A stretch of 64,000 nt of DNA, from positions 1,550,001 to 1,614,000 of the forward strand of contig VNKQ01000002.1 in the NCBI GenBank assembly GCA_016508695.1, given 5' to 3'. The translations under genes were made by a program, and so were the position numbers. Below the pieces are notes generated by a model. That model saw only the letters and a list, made by a program, of their open reading frames with translations. It was not told the origin of the DNA and did not search any database. This DNA comes from Hyphodiscus hymeniophilus (taxonomy: Eukaryota > Ascomycota > Leotiomycetes > Helotiales > Hyphodiscaceae). Shown in pieces: positions 46,457 through 59,600 of the stretch; position 1 is the stretch's first letter; every line of letters starts with the position of its first letter.

Positions 46457-46877
46457 TGCATTGAAGTTGTTTGAGGATTATTATTGTTGAACAGGCTAAT
46501 TGAACAGATTCGAGAGAAGGATGGGCTTTCAAGGTTGGTCGCCGTCTGTTTATTGAAGGTCAAGGGAAAGGCGTGGGGATCCGTTGGAGATTTTGGTGGG
46601 GCAGCTTGAAAGCCCCGGCGCCTTGCTTGTACTTCTAGACTCCGTAAGCTACAGAAAAGGCCAAATGCAAAAACCAAAAAGCTTCTATTGGGATAAACAT
46701 TAACAACATGTCAGTTCATGTAAACATATTCGAAACTCTATTGCAGCGGTTTGTCTTGCTCTCGAGTGCTGAGACGCTCAAAGGAGCCCTTGCAAGAAAC
46801 TCTTTGATTGACTTCCCCGAATCGCTTGTTTGTAACCTGTCCCCTTAGCAGTGTTTTCTTTCGCAAGAATTGTCCTT
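46457..46877. other. Intergenic region
   Basis: About 420 bp between two minus-strand genes. Nothing recognisable. Confidence 0.45.
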
Positions 46878-48476
46878 CTATGTCATTAACACTGGCTCGC
46901 CATTCATAGGTTGGCCAGTCATCATCTTTCCAAGATTCCCTACAAAAACCCCGGCTGAATACTTCGTGAAACCTCCTGCTTTCCACATAGCAAACCCCGG
47001 AGCTCCAAAAGCCCACCGAATACTGGCAGTTACAAACATTCTCATATCTTGTCGACCTTCTAGACTTAGTACTGAGAAGAACAGCCCATTCTCACAGACC
47101 TGGCATATGGCACTGCCCGTAAAGCCAACTATTTGGATCGACCTGAAAATCGCTGGGATCAAGTCTGACTTTCCCCTTTCTCCTCGTCCAAGGAAACCAA
47201 CGCCGGGCACTTGTTCAGGGTGTTCAGGATCTTTCTCTCCTCCGTAAAGCCACATTTCCAATCGCTGCTTCACTTTTACATTCAAGTGTCCCGAAGTCCG
47301 TAACGGAATCATATTGTCGAGCCATAGACCTTGAGAGTCTCGATGTGCTCTTTGGGTACTGCCAAATGGTTCACCATAGCTGGTCCAACTAAGAACTGGA
47401 ATAAGATGCGCAGACCTCTCATCACTCCGTTCGGGTTGGTCAGGGTTTGGTCGCCAGCCTAGTCCAGGCCTCTCGTCTCTCTCGTCGCATGTGTAGATGA
47501 ACGAGTAATCATTCACTTCTTCACATGTCGACATCAATTTTTCAGCAAGCTCAGATAGCGCTGCAGCAGGAGACCATGAGGGCTTTTGTGTCAAAGCTCC
47601 CAATGAAGCCAAGAGTCGGTTTCCAGGATATTGAGGGTCATATCTTCGAGCGGACATATTTGACAAGACTCCGAGTGCAGAGCGTTCAAGATAGCCAGAG
47701 ACAGTTGCATCTAACAGTGTATCCGCAAGGTTATTCAGGTTTGGAAATTTGAGCTGGAACTCCGCCGTGCTCGTTTCAGTATCCTTTGTCCATCGTGCTG
47801 AGGAGTAACCTACGCAGTTCAAGAGCGGCTCGTACGGGACAATCACTTGTTGGCCAACGGGATCAAAGGTTGTGAAATATACCCGATTGTTGTTAACCAT
47901 TTCTTGGTATGTCCAAACTCTGCTGATCCATGTATCGAGTTCCAGATCCTCCATTTCTCCTAGAGATAGCTGCATGGCTGTATTGGATGACGCTGCTTTC
48001 TTGACTATTTCCCATGCAGGCCCTTGGAGAACGACAATCACAGAAACGGCCTTGCTGTAGATGAAGCCCATACTTTGAAAAATCAGCAAATCCATCAACG
48101 ACGATGCACTTGCGTCTTACCTTTCTAAAGTCCCATGACGGCTTGCCCCCTCCGCCTGAGGTACACATATCGCATCGATCCAGAAAGCTTCAACATTCTC
48201 TGTCCCATAGTTTTTAGACATTACTTGAGCTGCTTTCATAGCAGCCTCTAGAGCAGGCTTCGTCCTATCGGAGATATCTCGTTTGCAGTCGAAGAAACTT
48301 CCAGCCCTGTCCATTCCGGCTCCCCAGACATAAGAGACGCAGTGAAACTTCATATGCTCCATATCAGCAGTTTCAATAGGCCCTTTTACCCGCCACCACA
48401 CCCCGTTTAGCTCTTCATCAATGCCTTCCTGCCTTGCCTCTCCTTCGGGTACGGGAACGACCAGATTCATCTCCAT
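46878..48476 (-). CDS. Heterokaryon incompatibility (HET) domain protein
   Basis: Exons are 48121-48476 and 46878-48072 (48-nt intron; total 1551 nt, 516 residues). HET-domain proteins trigger cell death in fused, genetically different hyphae. The three domain blocks are visible: FHCVSYVWG (about residues 45-53), FWIDAICVPQ (about 97-106) and WISRVWTYQEM, with GFIYSKAVSVIVVL between. The block spacing is normal. The C-terminal half carries no NACHT, WD40 or ankyrin domain; it has a hydrophobic patch near the end (MRMFVTASIRWAFGAPGFAMW) of unknown role. Most such genes in fungal genomes have no tested incompatibility function, so regulation of cell death is a family inference. Confidence 0.88.
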
Positions 48477-49277
48477 TACAGATAGGATAAGAGCTTGCGC
48501 GTGAATTTTGTTTAAGGAAGTCTTGAGAGAAGCCTCACATCGCCCACCCCTGATACCGTGGCTGCTGTGCTACGTGGCCTGCATGGCTTTGCCGCTGGGC
48601 AGAATAGCACCTTACTATCTGTCGCCCGACGTGTGGTCAAAGGCACTATGCGCGGGCATCGTGGAATCTACTTAATCCTCATGAATCTCTTGATACGCTT
48701 CACCAGAGAAGAACACGTAGTGATTGGTCTGAAAACCCGTAATCGCTCGACGCTGCTGGCTAATTCGGACTTATCAAAAACCACTCCTTAGATCCAGTAA
48801 AACGGGGCAGTTTGTTCTAAAACACAAAACATATAAAGTTCGAGTACATTTGAAGAGGGTAGGGTCTTGCTTTGTGTATCCGAAACCCTCGATGTCTTTG
48901 AGCGATTGAGATGTTGTAAAACAATGAACGCTATATAAATACGTGCGGAGATAATGTGTAAAGTCCATGATACTGTAGGTATGTTTGTTTAGGCGTGCGG
49001 GGGTGTGGCTTCCGTCCCGTCACCTACTGTATTGGGAACCCCGCTGGGGACAATAGTGGGGTTTTCCAAAACTGACGTAACATAGGTAGTCATTCTGTTG
49101 ATTGATTAAGAGCAAATGTCACTGCTATTCCGCAGTGTCGATCTTGAGTCCTGCATTCCTTTTGAATATTATCAAATATTATCAAATATAATCAAATATA
49201 ATCAAATATAATCAAATATAAACTCCATTGCAATCTCTTCGTTGTTGAACACCGCCATCCAGAGCCCACATCCGAAG
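48477..49277. other. Divergent promoter HET / epimerase with tandem repeat
   Basis: 800 bp. It contains the 10-bp tandem array at 49171-49220 described separately. No gene or RNA seen. Confidence 0.5.
49171..49220. repeat. Five tandem copies of ATCAAATATA
   Basis: Units start at 49171, 49181, 49191, 49201 and 49211; the first differs only in its last base (T for A). The 50-bp array ends 57 bp before the epimerase ATG, in its core promoter or 5' leader. The period is close to one helical turn. Confidence 0.9.
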
Positions 49278-50369
49278 ATGTCCAATACGACAATCCCCCC
49301 CACCTCATCAGGAGGCAAGAAAATCGTAAGTCCCGCAGCTGTTCTCATGGACTTGTACTGACAATAATCCATCCAGGTCTTCACAGGCGGCAGTGGCAAA
49401 GCTGGCCGTCATGTCATCCCTTATCTTCTCGCTCAAGGCCATAAGGTTCTGAATCTGGATCTGGCTCCCTTCCCCGATCCGTCAGTAGATGTCTACACTC
49501 TGAAGACGGATCTCACGGACTCAGGACAGGTATTCAATGCCCTGACCAGCCACTTCAACATGTCTGGTTACAGCAGTGGTCCAGTTCCGGGTCCTCCAGA
49601 CGTTGTTATACATTTTGCTGGTGCGTTCTTCTGGTTGTCGGCCAGTTATTGGTCCTGAACTAATCGATCTGCCAGCCTACGCACGAAATATGCTAGTGCC
49701 CGATTCAGAGTGCTTTCAGGCCAACGTGAGAGCCACTTATAACGTTGTCGAAGCTGCTTGCAAGCTCGGAGTCAAGAAGATCATCGTCGCTTCCTCGGAA
49801 ACGACCTACGGAGTGTGCTTCTCGCAGGGAGACGTGGACTACCATTCGTTCCCCTTAGAAGAGGATTACGACGTGGATCCAGAAGATTCGTGAGTTCATC
49901 TTCTCGTTTTTGTAAGTTCCAATTGCTGAGTGGGTACAGATATGCTCTCTCCAAGATATGTGGAGAGAAAACCGCCCGCACCTTCGCTCGCCGCTTCAAG
50001 AATGATATCTACGCCCTCCGCATCGGCAACGTCATTGAGCCTCATGAGTATGAGCGAAACTTCCCAGCCTACCTCAACAATCCGGAGTCTCGAAAACGAA
50101 ATGCTTGGAGCTACATTGATGCTCGTGACCTCGGCCAGATCTGCGACCTTGCGATTAAGAAGAGCGGGCTTGGATTCCAAGTTTTCAATGCTACCAACGA
50201 CACCATCACTGTGAAGGGGACGACCAAGGATTTTCTGACCAAGAATCATCCCGGAACGAAGATCACCAGAGAGATGGGGGAGTATGAAGCACCTTTGAGC
50301 AACAGGAAAATCAGGGAGGTACTTGGTTTCAAGGATGTCCATGACTGGAGGAAATATGTGAAGGTCTAG
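49278..50369 (+). CDS. NAD-dependent epimerase/dehydratase (extended SDR)
   Basis: Exons are 49278-49325, 49377-49620, 49676-49889 and 49940-50369 (introns 51, 55 and 50 nt; total 936 nt, 311 residues). The Rossmann motif TGGSGKAGRHV spans the first intron, VVIHFAAYARNMLVPD the second, and the catalytic YALSK the third, so all three introns sit at conserved motifs and each join is confirmed by them. Other family segments are NVRATYNVVEAACKLGVKKIIVASS, YALRIGNVIEPHEY and WSYIDARDLGQICDLAI. It probably oxidises or epimerises a nucleotide sugar or similar substrate with NAD. It is convergent with the siderophore synthetase, but no link with iron metabolism can be shown. Confidence 0.9.
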
Positions 50370-50687
50370 CTAGATATTTTTAATCACCACGATGATCAAG
50401 AACCTCCTTAATAGGAATGTCTATATTTGTCACTCTTTGGGTAGAGGTTGCACAAACTTTGCACGATATTCTTACTTTTCGCAAATAAAATGCCATCGTG
50501 ATATCCAGCTGGCCGTTAACGGCAGTGTCTTTCGAGAGGGTCCGGGGAAAGAAGGATTCAGACGCGGAGAGAGCCTCTCGATCCGAGAAAATAAGATTCA
50601 CATTGAAATTGCATGTCTAGAGAGTAACGTTCGAGAAAATATAAACATGAAAGGAAAGAAAGAAAAATCTATAAGCCCGGATGTGGA
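50370..50687. other. Convergent spacer epimerase / NRPS
   Basis: 318 bp of 3' flank, AT-rich near 50640-50680. Nothing else seen. Confidence 0.5.
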
Positions 50688-53600
50688 TTAAACCCACATC
50701 CCAACAAAACGTCTAATCATATCCTCGGCGTCAGCAACTGAGACCATACTTGATGGCCCGAAAACCCCCATATCTACCCTGGACTCTCGATAACGAATCT
50801 CAACATCCACCGAAGGCTAGAACATGTCAGTGACTTGAAACTCAAAAGCGAGACGCCGGTCTTACCAAGTAGGCCTCATGCCTCTCATCAATTGTGAATT
50901 CTCCTCCGGGATGCACATCCACAACCTCGGCTTTCTGCGCTAGGTTCACCCCAGAATCAAAGATGAACATCTCACTCTCTGATCCATTGGCTCCGTCAGA
51001 AGGCTGTGTATCCTTCAGTATATTGACGAAGAGATCGACTCGAACTCCGCACCATTCCCAGATATCCTTCAGCGAGGCACAGGACATCTCAGCACTGCTG
51101 ATCTCCTGGAGATCCTGCTGGATGTCTCTCGCAATTAATGTCAGGTCCCTTTCCAAAGGATCCCGAACGCAGAGCGGAAGTAGGTTCAGAGTAGGAGCCA
51201 CGAGCTGTGAGAGGTCTTCACCAAACGGAGCGCGGTTTGCATGATAGATGCCGAATACGACTTGAGGGACTAATTCTTGGCTCAGTCGCTGAGCGTAGAC
51301 TTTTGAGATGGCTGCGAGAAGTAAGGCGTCGATGCTCACACCAGCAGCTTGGGCGATGCTTTTCAAGGGCGAGACTGTGACGGAGGGGCGGAATACTTCG
51401 GTACGCTTGGTGTGGCTGAAGGTTGTTCCGTTTCCCGCATGAGGCTTATCAGGGGAATCGTATCTCAGATATAATTCCCATTTTGACTGTGTCAAAGTCT
51501 TATCGGAGCTGGAGGATTGGAGCTGTGGCTTTTTCGAAGCTGCTACTGACTGGGCCACGAAGGTCTTTAGACTGAACTCTTGTGCCGGCAATGAGCGGCC
51601 TTGATACAATAACTGTAGTTGGTTAATAAGTAAAGGGAGGCTGACACCGTCGTATAGAGCATGGTGAATTCGCAACTTCAGCTTAGATTCCTGCATTACC
51701 AATGACAGAGGTGGAAACCTTAAGTCGAATAAGGGAGTTCGTGTAGTTTGATTATCAGAGGTTCGCCACTCCACTTCGGTATGCGGATCTTCAAATACAA
51801 CCTGGAGAATCTTCGAGTCGACTTCGACAAATCCTGTTCGAAAAATAGGATTATATGTCACGAGATTCTTCCAAGCTTGGTCAAACTTTGCTTTATCGAT
51901 CCGCTCGGACAAGTTGTACTCGAAAGTTGGGTAGAACACACTTCCCCGCGAAGCTTGCCATGATCGGATCATATATTCTTGACCTGCAGTAACAGGCATG
52001 ACATCCTGCACATGCCCAATTTCTCTTTCGAGGCTTTTGATGACCATTGAGACGTCTATTGACGACAAGGCGTTCGCGAGGGTTTGGTCTATATCCAAAG
52101 ATTCCTGTTTTCCTGAATCTGTACAGAGTATAGATTGAGCCATAGCGCGTATGGTCTGGGCTTTGAGTATGGTGGATATGCTGAGTTTTACGTCATGTCT
52201 TCGGAGCAGAGCAGGTAGTTTCAGAACCAGGATCGAATCCAGGCCAATGTGAAAGATCGTCGTGTCCTTTTGTATACCATCCAGAGGCACATCCGATAAT
52301 TCGTGAAGTGCTATCCGAATATTGAGCTCCACATCCGACCATTCTTCGCTGTTCGATATCGCTAAATGACTTGAGATCTTCTTCTCTGACGACTTGGACG
52401 TTTGATATGGAGGTAGGCCACAAACAGAGATACCTCCCTTATCCGAGATAAAGACGGGAGCTTGTGGGGTGCTAATTATGCCCTGTAGAACACGGTCAAG
52501 AACTGTAATGATTGCCTCTGTTTCAGCTGCAGTTTGTGCTGTTGCTTTGCATGCAGTCGTCCAAACAAGACTCTCGTCGACAATCTCCATTTCCACACAA
52601 ACCGGAAATTCGACATCAGAAGAGCCGTAGACCGAGTTATAGAGCGGTCCACTCTCCTCAGCCTGGCGACGTCCTTGATAGATGAATAGGGTATCGAAAA
52701 GCGTTGTATCTTGCGTCTCAGATCCGCTTTCTCTCGAGGCTAATGCATAAGCTTGAGCAGTTGCAAGTGGGAAATGCTGATATTGTCGAATATTGTCGCT
52801 CATATCTTGCATGTACTCCAGCATTTCGCTGACAGTCCCATGAAGAACTGATCTCACCGCCACAGTGTTCATGAGAGGGAACATGACCTCGTCAGCTTCT
52901 TCGGAGTCGCGGCACGCGAGTACGGAGCCGAAAACGACGTCGAGTTGGCCTATCAGATGAGAAAGCACTATAGCCCAGCAAGTCTGTCCGAGTGTTTGCA
53001 TTGTGATTCGTGAAGATCTGCAAAAACTTTCTATGTCATTCAAAGAAATGAGAGAGGATTTTTCAATTCGATGGACAGTGGCTGCATTTGGCACTTCTGA
53101 CGGCTGTTTCCTCGGAAAGCTGGCTACCGGCAAGTTGGACAAGGTACTCCTCCAGTATCGTATGGCATCTTCGGTGGTAGATTGGAAGACGTCCTCTAGG
53201 TATGGTATAAAATCTGGCCTTTGAGAGCGTACCCCGTGGTAAGCCTTGTTGATGTCTTCGTGAACCGCTCGAAGGGACCTCCCATCATACAGCGCGTGGG
53301 AGATGGCTAGTATCAGGTAGTGCTTCTCTCCCACATAGATGCACTTTGCCTGACACAATGCTTGTCGGGGAGCAGCCAAAGTAGCTGATTTGGTCTTGAA
53401 TTGGTTCAGATAACCTTCGAGGCTCTGTTCCTCCGATAATTCGACAGATATCATTGGGTGCTTGTGAATTATTTGAGCGTAGCTGACCGGGGATCGAGGA
53501 TCATCCACCTCAATAAAAGTCGTTCTGAGAATTGGTGACCTCCGGATCGTCTGCTCGATAGCAAGCAACAATCTAGGAACGTCGACGTGCTCAGCGATCT

Positions 53601-56600
53601 CGAACGCTTCGACTGTAAAGTATCTAGTATACTCGGACTTGATCATCTCGTTCACCATACTCTGCTGGAGTGGAGTTGCAGGCCAGACAGCCTCCACATC
53701 GTTCGGCAACTTCCCGGTCTCTTCGAGGTACAAAGTCAGGTCTTGGCCGATCTCCCGGACTGTTTTTCCCACAGGTGTCTGCTGAACTCTTCCACTATTT
53801 TCGGTGAGATTGGAAGACATGCTCGCTATAGTCTGAGATTTGATGATCGTGCTGACAGGAATCACGATACCCCGTTTTCTCAACCGTGACGAGAGTTTGA
53901 TCACGTCAATGCTGTCAAGACCCAGCTCGAATATCGCGGACGTTTCGTAGACTTTATCTTGGTCGATTTTCGCAAGCGAAGCAATCTCCTGACCGATTTT
54001 GACGGCTTCTGCTGTCCATCGGAAGGTTTCGCTCGATTGTTTCTCTTCAGTGATGTTCGAACCCTCCTTGGAAAATTGACTGCAATTCTTCCCGTTTAGA
54101 CCATTTGGGGTAGCATTTTCACAGGATATCACATTCCTTCCAGCTTCTTCTAGTGTCGTACGGAGGGTCTGCTCGAATTGATCCAGAAGCTCAATGGCTT
54201 GAGGTTCAACAATACAGGAGCTCTTGGCAATAATAGTCAACCGAAGCTCGCTACATTCGGGATTCAGCGAAGCTTCAAATGCTAACGGATACTATAATAA
54301 ATGAGCAAACACGATACGCCTATCGTACAAATCGAACACTCTTACATCTGCTGTCTGCTCTTCCTCTACTTGGGTCCACACGTCCCTAGCAAAATCCTTG
54401 TCGCCCACTTCGGGACGCAGGAACACAAAGAGGGACTCAAAAAGTGATTGGCCGGGCTTCGAGGGACTCCATTTTTGGATGTCTTTCAACGGAGTGTGTT
54501 GAAAATCTTGCATCTGCGTATTAATATCGTGGCATCTAGATATTAGAGATGAGGCTGTCATGCCACTACCGATTTTGACATGGAATGGGAGAGTGTTGAA
54601 TAGTGGGCCAATGACTTTGTCTGCCGCGTCGAAATCGATAGCTCGCCCTGAAGTAACCATTCCTATGGTGAGTGTTGGTGATAATAATCTTTGGAGAACG
54701 GAGAGCCAAGAGGCTTGGACCACGGCTTGGTGCGTCACTCCAAGACTTCGGCGTAGAACCTCGAAGCCCTTCATGTTTCCAATCGTGCGAGTTGTCACGA
54801 CGTCTTTTTCTGAGATTGAATTTGTTGGCATTGCTTGATAGGTCCAACCCCGAAGATGACCTCGCCAAAATTCCTCTGCTCCTGGTACCTTCACTAATGG
54901 TCCGTATTGTAATGAGGAGTGAAAAGAAGGGCCATACTCAATATCCTGGAGACCGTGATATTCGTCTATCACGCACTGTAGCATCATGTTTAAACTATTC
55001 CCATCGTATAGACCGTGGAAGATCCGAAGAGAAACAATGTTCCCTAACGGAGTAGATATGACAGCAAAACAATGCGGGTTTTCAAGCGCATCCGACTTTT
55101 TGATCGCATCATAATCCCTCAAGTAATCTTCTGAAGCGTCGAGATTCTTCATCACAACTTGTGCATATCCGTCATCTGTTGCAACAAACTTCGTCCGAAG
55201 GACTTCAAGCTGCAAAGCAACTCTCTTCCAAGCAGCGAGGAGTTCTTGGGCATCAATGCCCTCATCCAGGCGGAATTCAAAGGAATGGAAGTAGAGCGCA
55301 TGTGAACTATCAAGATATCGAAAAATCATTCCTTCCTGTACCGGCGTACAATGCGCAATACTCGCAATTTCCGCACTCGTAACTCCAAGCTCTTGACAAA
55401 TGCCAACCATATGACTCTGCGAGAAAGCCATAATCCCCTGTGAAGCAGCAAGATATGCATTACTAATGCTTGGATCAACCCCTTGGTCATGTATAAGAGC
55501 GGCAACAAGTCTCTCCATTGTTTGATTGCTCTTGATGACGGAAAGCTTGGCGTTGCTCAACCCAGCGCTTTGAAGAGCGTGAGAGAATCCGATGATTGAA
55601 ATGGAATCTAGTCCTAATTCGAAGATGCTGACGTGTTTCGTTAATGAGGACACCTCGGTATCTAGGACTCGAGAAAGAATTTCCAGGATTCCTTTCTCGC
55701 TGTTGGACCACGGTTTCTCTTCGAATGAGTGGCTTAGATTTTGAATGTCGGCAGTGTTGAAGTTGTCATACATAGTCGCCAGTTGCTTTGCGTCAGCTTT
55801 GTTGTTCGCATTGAGTGGAATGGCTTTGATCGGGATGAAATGCGTCGGCACCATGTAACCAGGAAGTCGAGCCTTGCATGCTTCTTTCATCGTCGATATC
55901 AGAACCCCATAGTTCTCTTCTTCATGTAAAGATGACACGAAGAATGTTACGAGCTGCTCCTTTTGCTGAGTTTTATGACGCAGAACCAGTGTCACGACCT
56001 CTTCGAGATTCTTCATGCTCTTTTTGATAACTTGGTTGATCTCGCTCAACTCCAGGCGTTGACCGCGCAGTTTGACTTGGTCATCTGCTCGCCCCAGAAA
56101 GATGAAGCTTCCATCATGCAAGATTCTAACAAGATCGCCTGTTCGATATACTCGCTCATTGAAAGACTGGAGGGTTGGGAATCTTTCCGCTGTAAGATCA
56201 GAACGATTGAGATAGCCCTTTCCCACCAGCTTCCCGGATACGCAGAGCTCACCAATGCCGCCTCTCAGCACGGGCAGTGCAGTATCAGGCTTCAAGACGT
56301 ACGAACCTACGTTATCGAATTGAGGGCCGATATTAGAAGGTTTTCCGTTCTGGGGGACTCGGGGATACATCGTGCAGCCAATTGTTGCCTCAGTAGGTCC
56401 GTAACCATTGTAGATGCAAGCATATTTTCCCCAGACATCGAGGATCTCTTGTTTAAGCTGTTCGCCGCCGGTGATGAAGACACCCTTACACAATCCAGGA
56501 ACATCTCCAGGGTGCACAAGGCGAGCGAGACTGGGCGTAAGATCTATATGCGTGATTCCAAGATGTTGAATGGCGCCTGGAATGTCCTCGAATATGAGGT

Positions 56601-59600
56601 CTCGAGGCGCTGATACGACACATATCCCAACACTCCAGCTCCAAAATTGTTCGAGGACACTAACGTCGAAATGAAAGGAAGCGAATTGAAGCCATTTCGA
56701 GTTTTGCGTCCAATGAGGGGAGAAAAGTCGTTGGAAGGAATACATTGCTTGGACGGCATTCTCGTGCGTGATCAAGCAGCCTTTTGGAGTACCAGTAGTG
56801 CCAGAAGTATAGAGACAATAGCAAGTATCTTCTGGGGCGATATCTCTCGTCAACTTTGGCGGATCTGACAAGTATCCTTCGAGAACGCTGGGCGAATCGA
56901 GACGCACGATCTCCCTGTCCATTGAACTGAAGCTCTGTGCAGCTTTGCCAGCAGTCAGAATCAACTTCGCGTCTGAGTCGTCCATGATGAAACTCAAGCG
57001 TTCTGCAGGTGCATTCGGGTCGAGCGCAACATACGCGCAGCCAGCCTTGAGAATTCCGATGATTGCGAAAGAAGCTTCCGCACATTTATCGAAGCAGATT
57101 GCAATGAGTTGACCTGGAACAAGGCCACGCTTGCAGAGTAACTGCGCAACTTTGTTGCTCTCTTCGTTGACCTGCTTGTATGTCCAAGTTCGACTCTGAA
57201 AATTTCCCGGCTCGAGGCATGTAGCGAACTCGAGTGCAATCCTTTCGGAATATTCATAAGCCCCTCGCTCTAGAAACTCATGGAGAAGGCTCACCGACCC
57301 AGGTAGTATGGGGTCTTTAGCAGGTGTGATGGATAGGAGATCGGATCCGAGCTCTGAGGCAACATCGCAGGCGCCTTCAGGATTCTCAAGGAGGTCTAGC
57401 AGTAGCGAATCATACTGCTTCAAAAGGATCTCTGCATGATCAATGGGGATGAGATTCTCTTTGAAGGTGATACGAAGCGTAATATCGCCAGCTGTGTTGG
57501 GTTGAACTTCCAGGGAGACAGCGTAATCGACAGTGGCTTCCTCGCTCACAATCGTCCATGGCGCTTTGATGTCCTCTCCGGTACCCGAGAGCTTTTGATA
57601 TGCAAACAAGGTATCGAAAACGTTTCCTTCCGGGAAGCCAGCCCATCTTTGAATTGACGTCAAAGGCGTGAACTGATATTTGTGTAGCAAAGCATTAGCC
57701 TTCATAGTTCTTGACAGCAACTCTTCATTTGTTCCAGTCACATCGCACCTGACAGGAAGAGTAACGATGGTCGGGAATGGGATTGAATCTGCGTCCTCGT
57801 GAATAGAGCGACCAGATAGAGTCATCCCAAAAGTGTTGCTACTCTCGCCAGTATACGCCGTGAGTAACCTCGCCCATGCTGCTTGTCCGGCGGCTTGTAT
57901 CGTAACGCCTTTTTGCATGCAAAGTTTGTCGAGATCTGATGCGCATATCTGCGAGAAGACTTCTCGTACTGCACTCGTGGATTCCAAGATTCGGAGTGGG
58001 GTGAGGTCAGGAAACCTATTGACAACTATTCTGTTTTCATCTCGTTGCCAGAAAGATTTTTTTATTTCAATATCATCTCGTTCGTGGAGCAGAATTCTGC
58101 CGAGTAGTGCATTGATATATGATTGTGGACCCACTGGCTTGTTATTATAAGCTCTCGTGACGTTCGATAGTATGACTTGCATCGATTGCGCATCATATAA
58201 AGCATGATGGGCGGTAAACCTCATGGTGGCTCGGCCGCCTTTCTTCCCAATCCTCAGGTTCCAGGGTTGACGAGCAAGATGATCAGCGGTAGAAATCTCA
58301 GGCGTTTGTTCTCCCTCCTCATACCAAGGAAATGAAAAGCTTTTCTCGGTGTAAGTGACGAGAGCAAATAGATTCTTCGGGTCGTTTGTCTGTACAAATC
58401 CAGATCGCAGCATTTCGTGCTCCTTGCACATCAACATCCAAGTTTCCTTCAGCTTTCGTATTGACGTTTCTGGTAACGGCTCAAACCAGATGCTGTTCAC
58501 ATATTGATCGCCACGAGAATGCAAAGTTTGAGCAATCATGCCCTGTTGAACGGCAGTGCAAGGCCGCACAGCTTCCAAGTCTTCGGGTGAAACGCGGAGC
58601 TTAGAACAGATTGCTTCTCGGTGAGTATTTTCAAAAGCGGCGAAATCGTATTCTCTTTCAGCTTCATGTGGCTTCTCAGAGTGCTGCGCGAGCTGTATAC
58701 TCAGCTCAGAAATTGTGGGATGTTCAAGTATATCACTCGCAACAACGTTGTGACCCTGCTTACGGAGGCGGGCGGCGACCTGAACAGCGCTGATGCTGTC
58801 CAAACCGAGTCGGAATATGCTGGTATATGCGGTGATCTTGTCTACAGGGACGTCTGTAAAGTCAGAGAGGACTTGTCGTATCTTCAGCTCTTCGGGTGTC
58901 ATAGGTTCTGACAGCCGGCTGGTTTTTGGGTTCGATTTTGATATTTCGTCGTTCATGGACTTCGAGATAATCTGTTCTTTTGCAGCTGATGGGAGAAGTT
59001 GTCGTCGGGGATTCTCCAATGCAGCTTTAAGCTTACTACTGAAGGCGTCGATTATTGCAGTAGCATCGTCAGCGGTGATAAAAGAAGAGTGTGAATGCAA
59101 GATAATCTCGAGGACATCTTCGTTCTGTTTCGGCGCCACTTCGCAAACGAGAGGGAAGTCCATGGCGCCATTATCCTCCGAGATCGACCATATGGATGGG
59201 TCAAGATCTCTCAAGGGTTGCTGTAAAATGAAAAGGGTATCAAAAAGACGAAGGCCATCAGGACTGACTTTGGATTGTATGCGACGCAAAGGAGTTAAAT
59301 GAAAGGGTAGAGAATCGGCATTGAGAGTTTGAACCTTTCGGAAAGCTTCGAGATATGTGAGCTTCTGCACGTCTTTTAATCTCGTGGGAATCGTGTTGAA
59401 ACATGGTGCTACCAGCCGTTCGATGCCATTAATGGGAGCGGTACGTCCGCTAACTACATTTCCGAAGCATACGTCTGTCTCTCGAAATTGTTCGGAAATC
59501 AACGCGGCCCATACGGTATGGCAGACTGTTAAGAGGGTGGTGCTATATTTCTTAGTTCTTTCTCCAATCCAGCTGAGACTTGGCGCAGCATATTTTTTGA

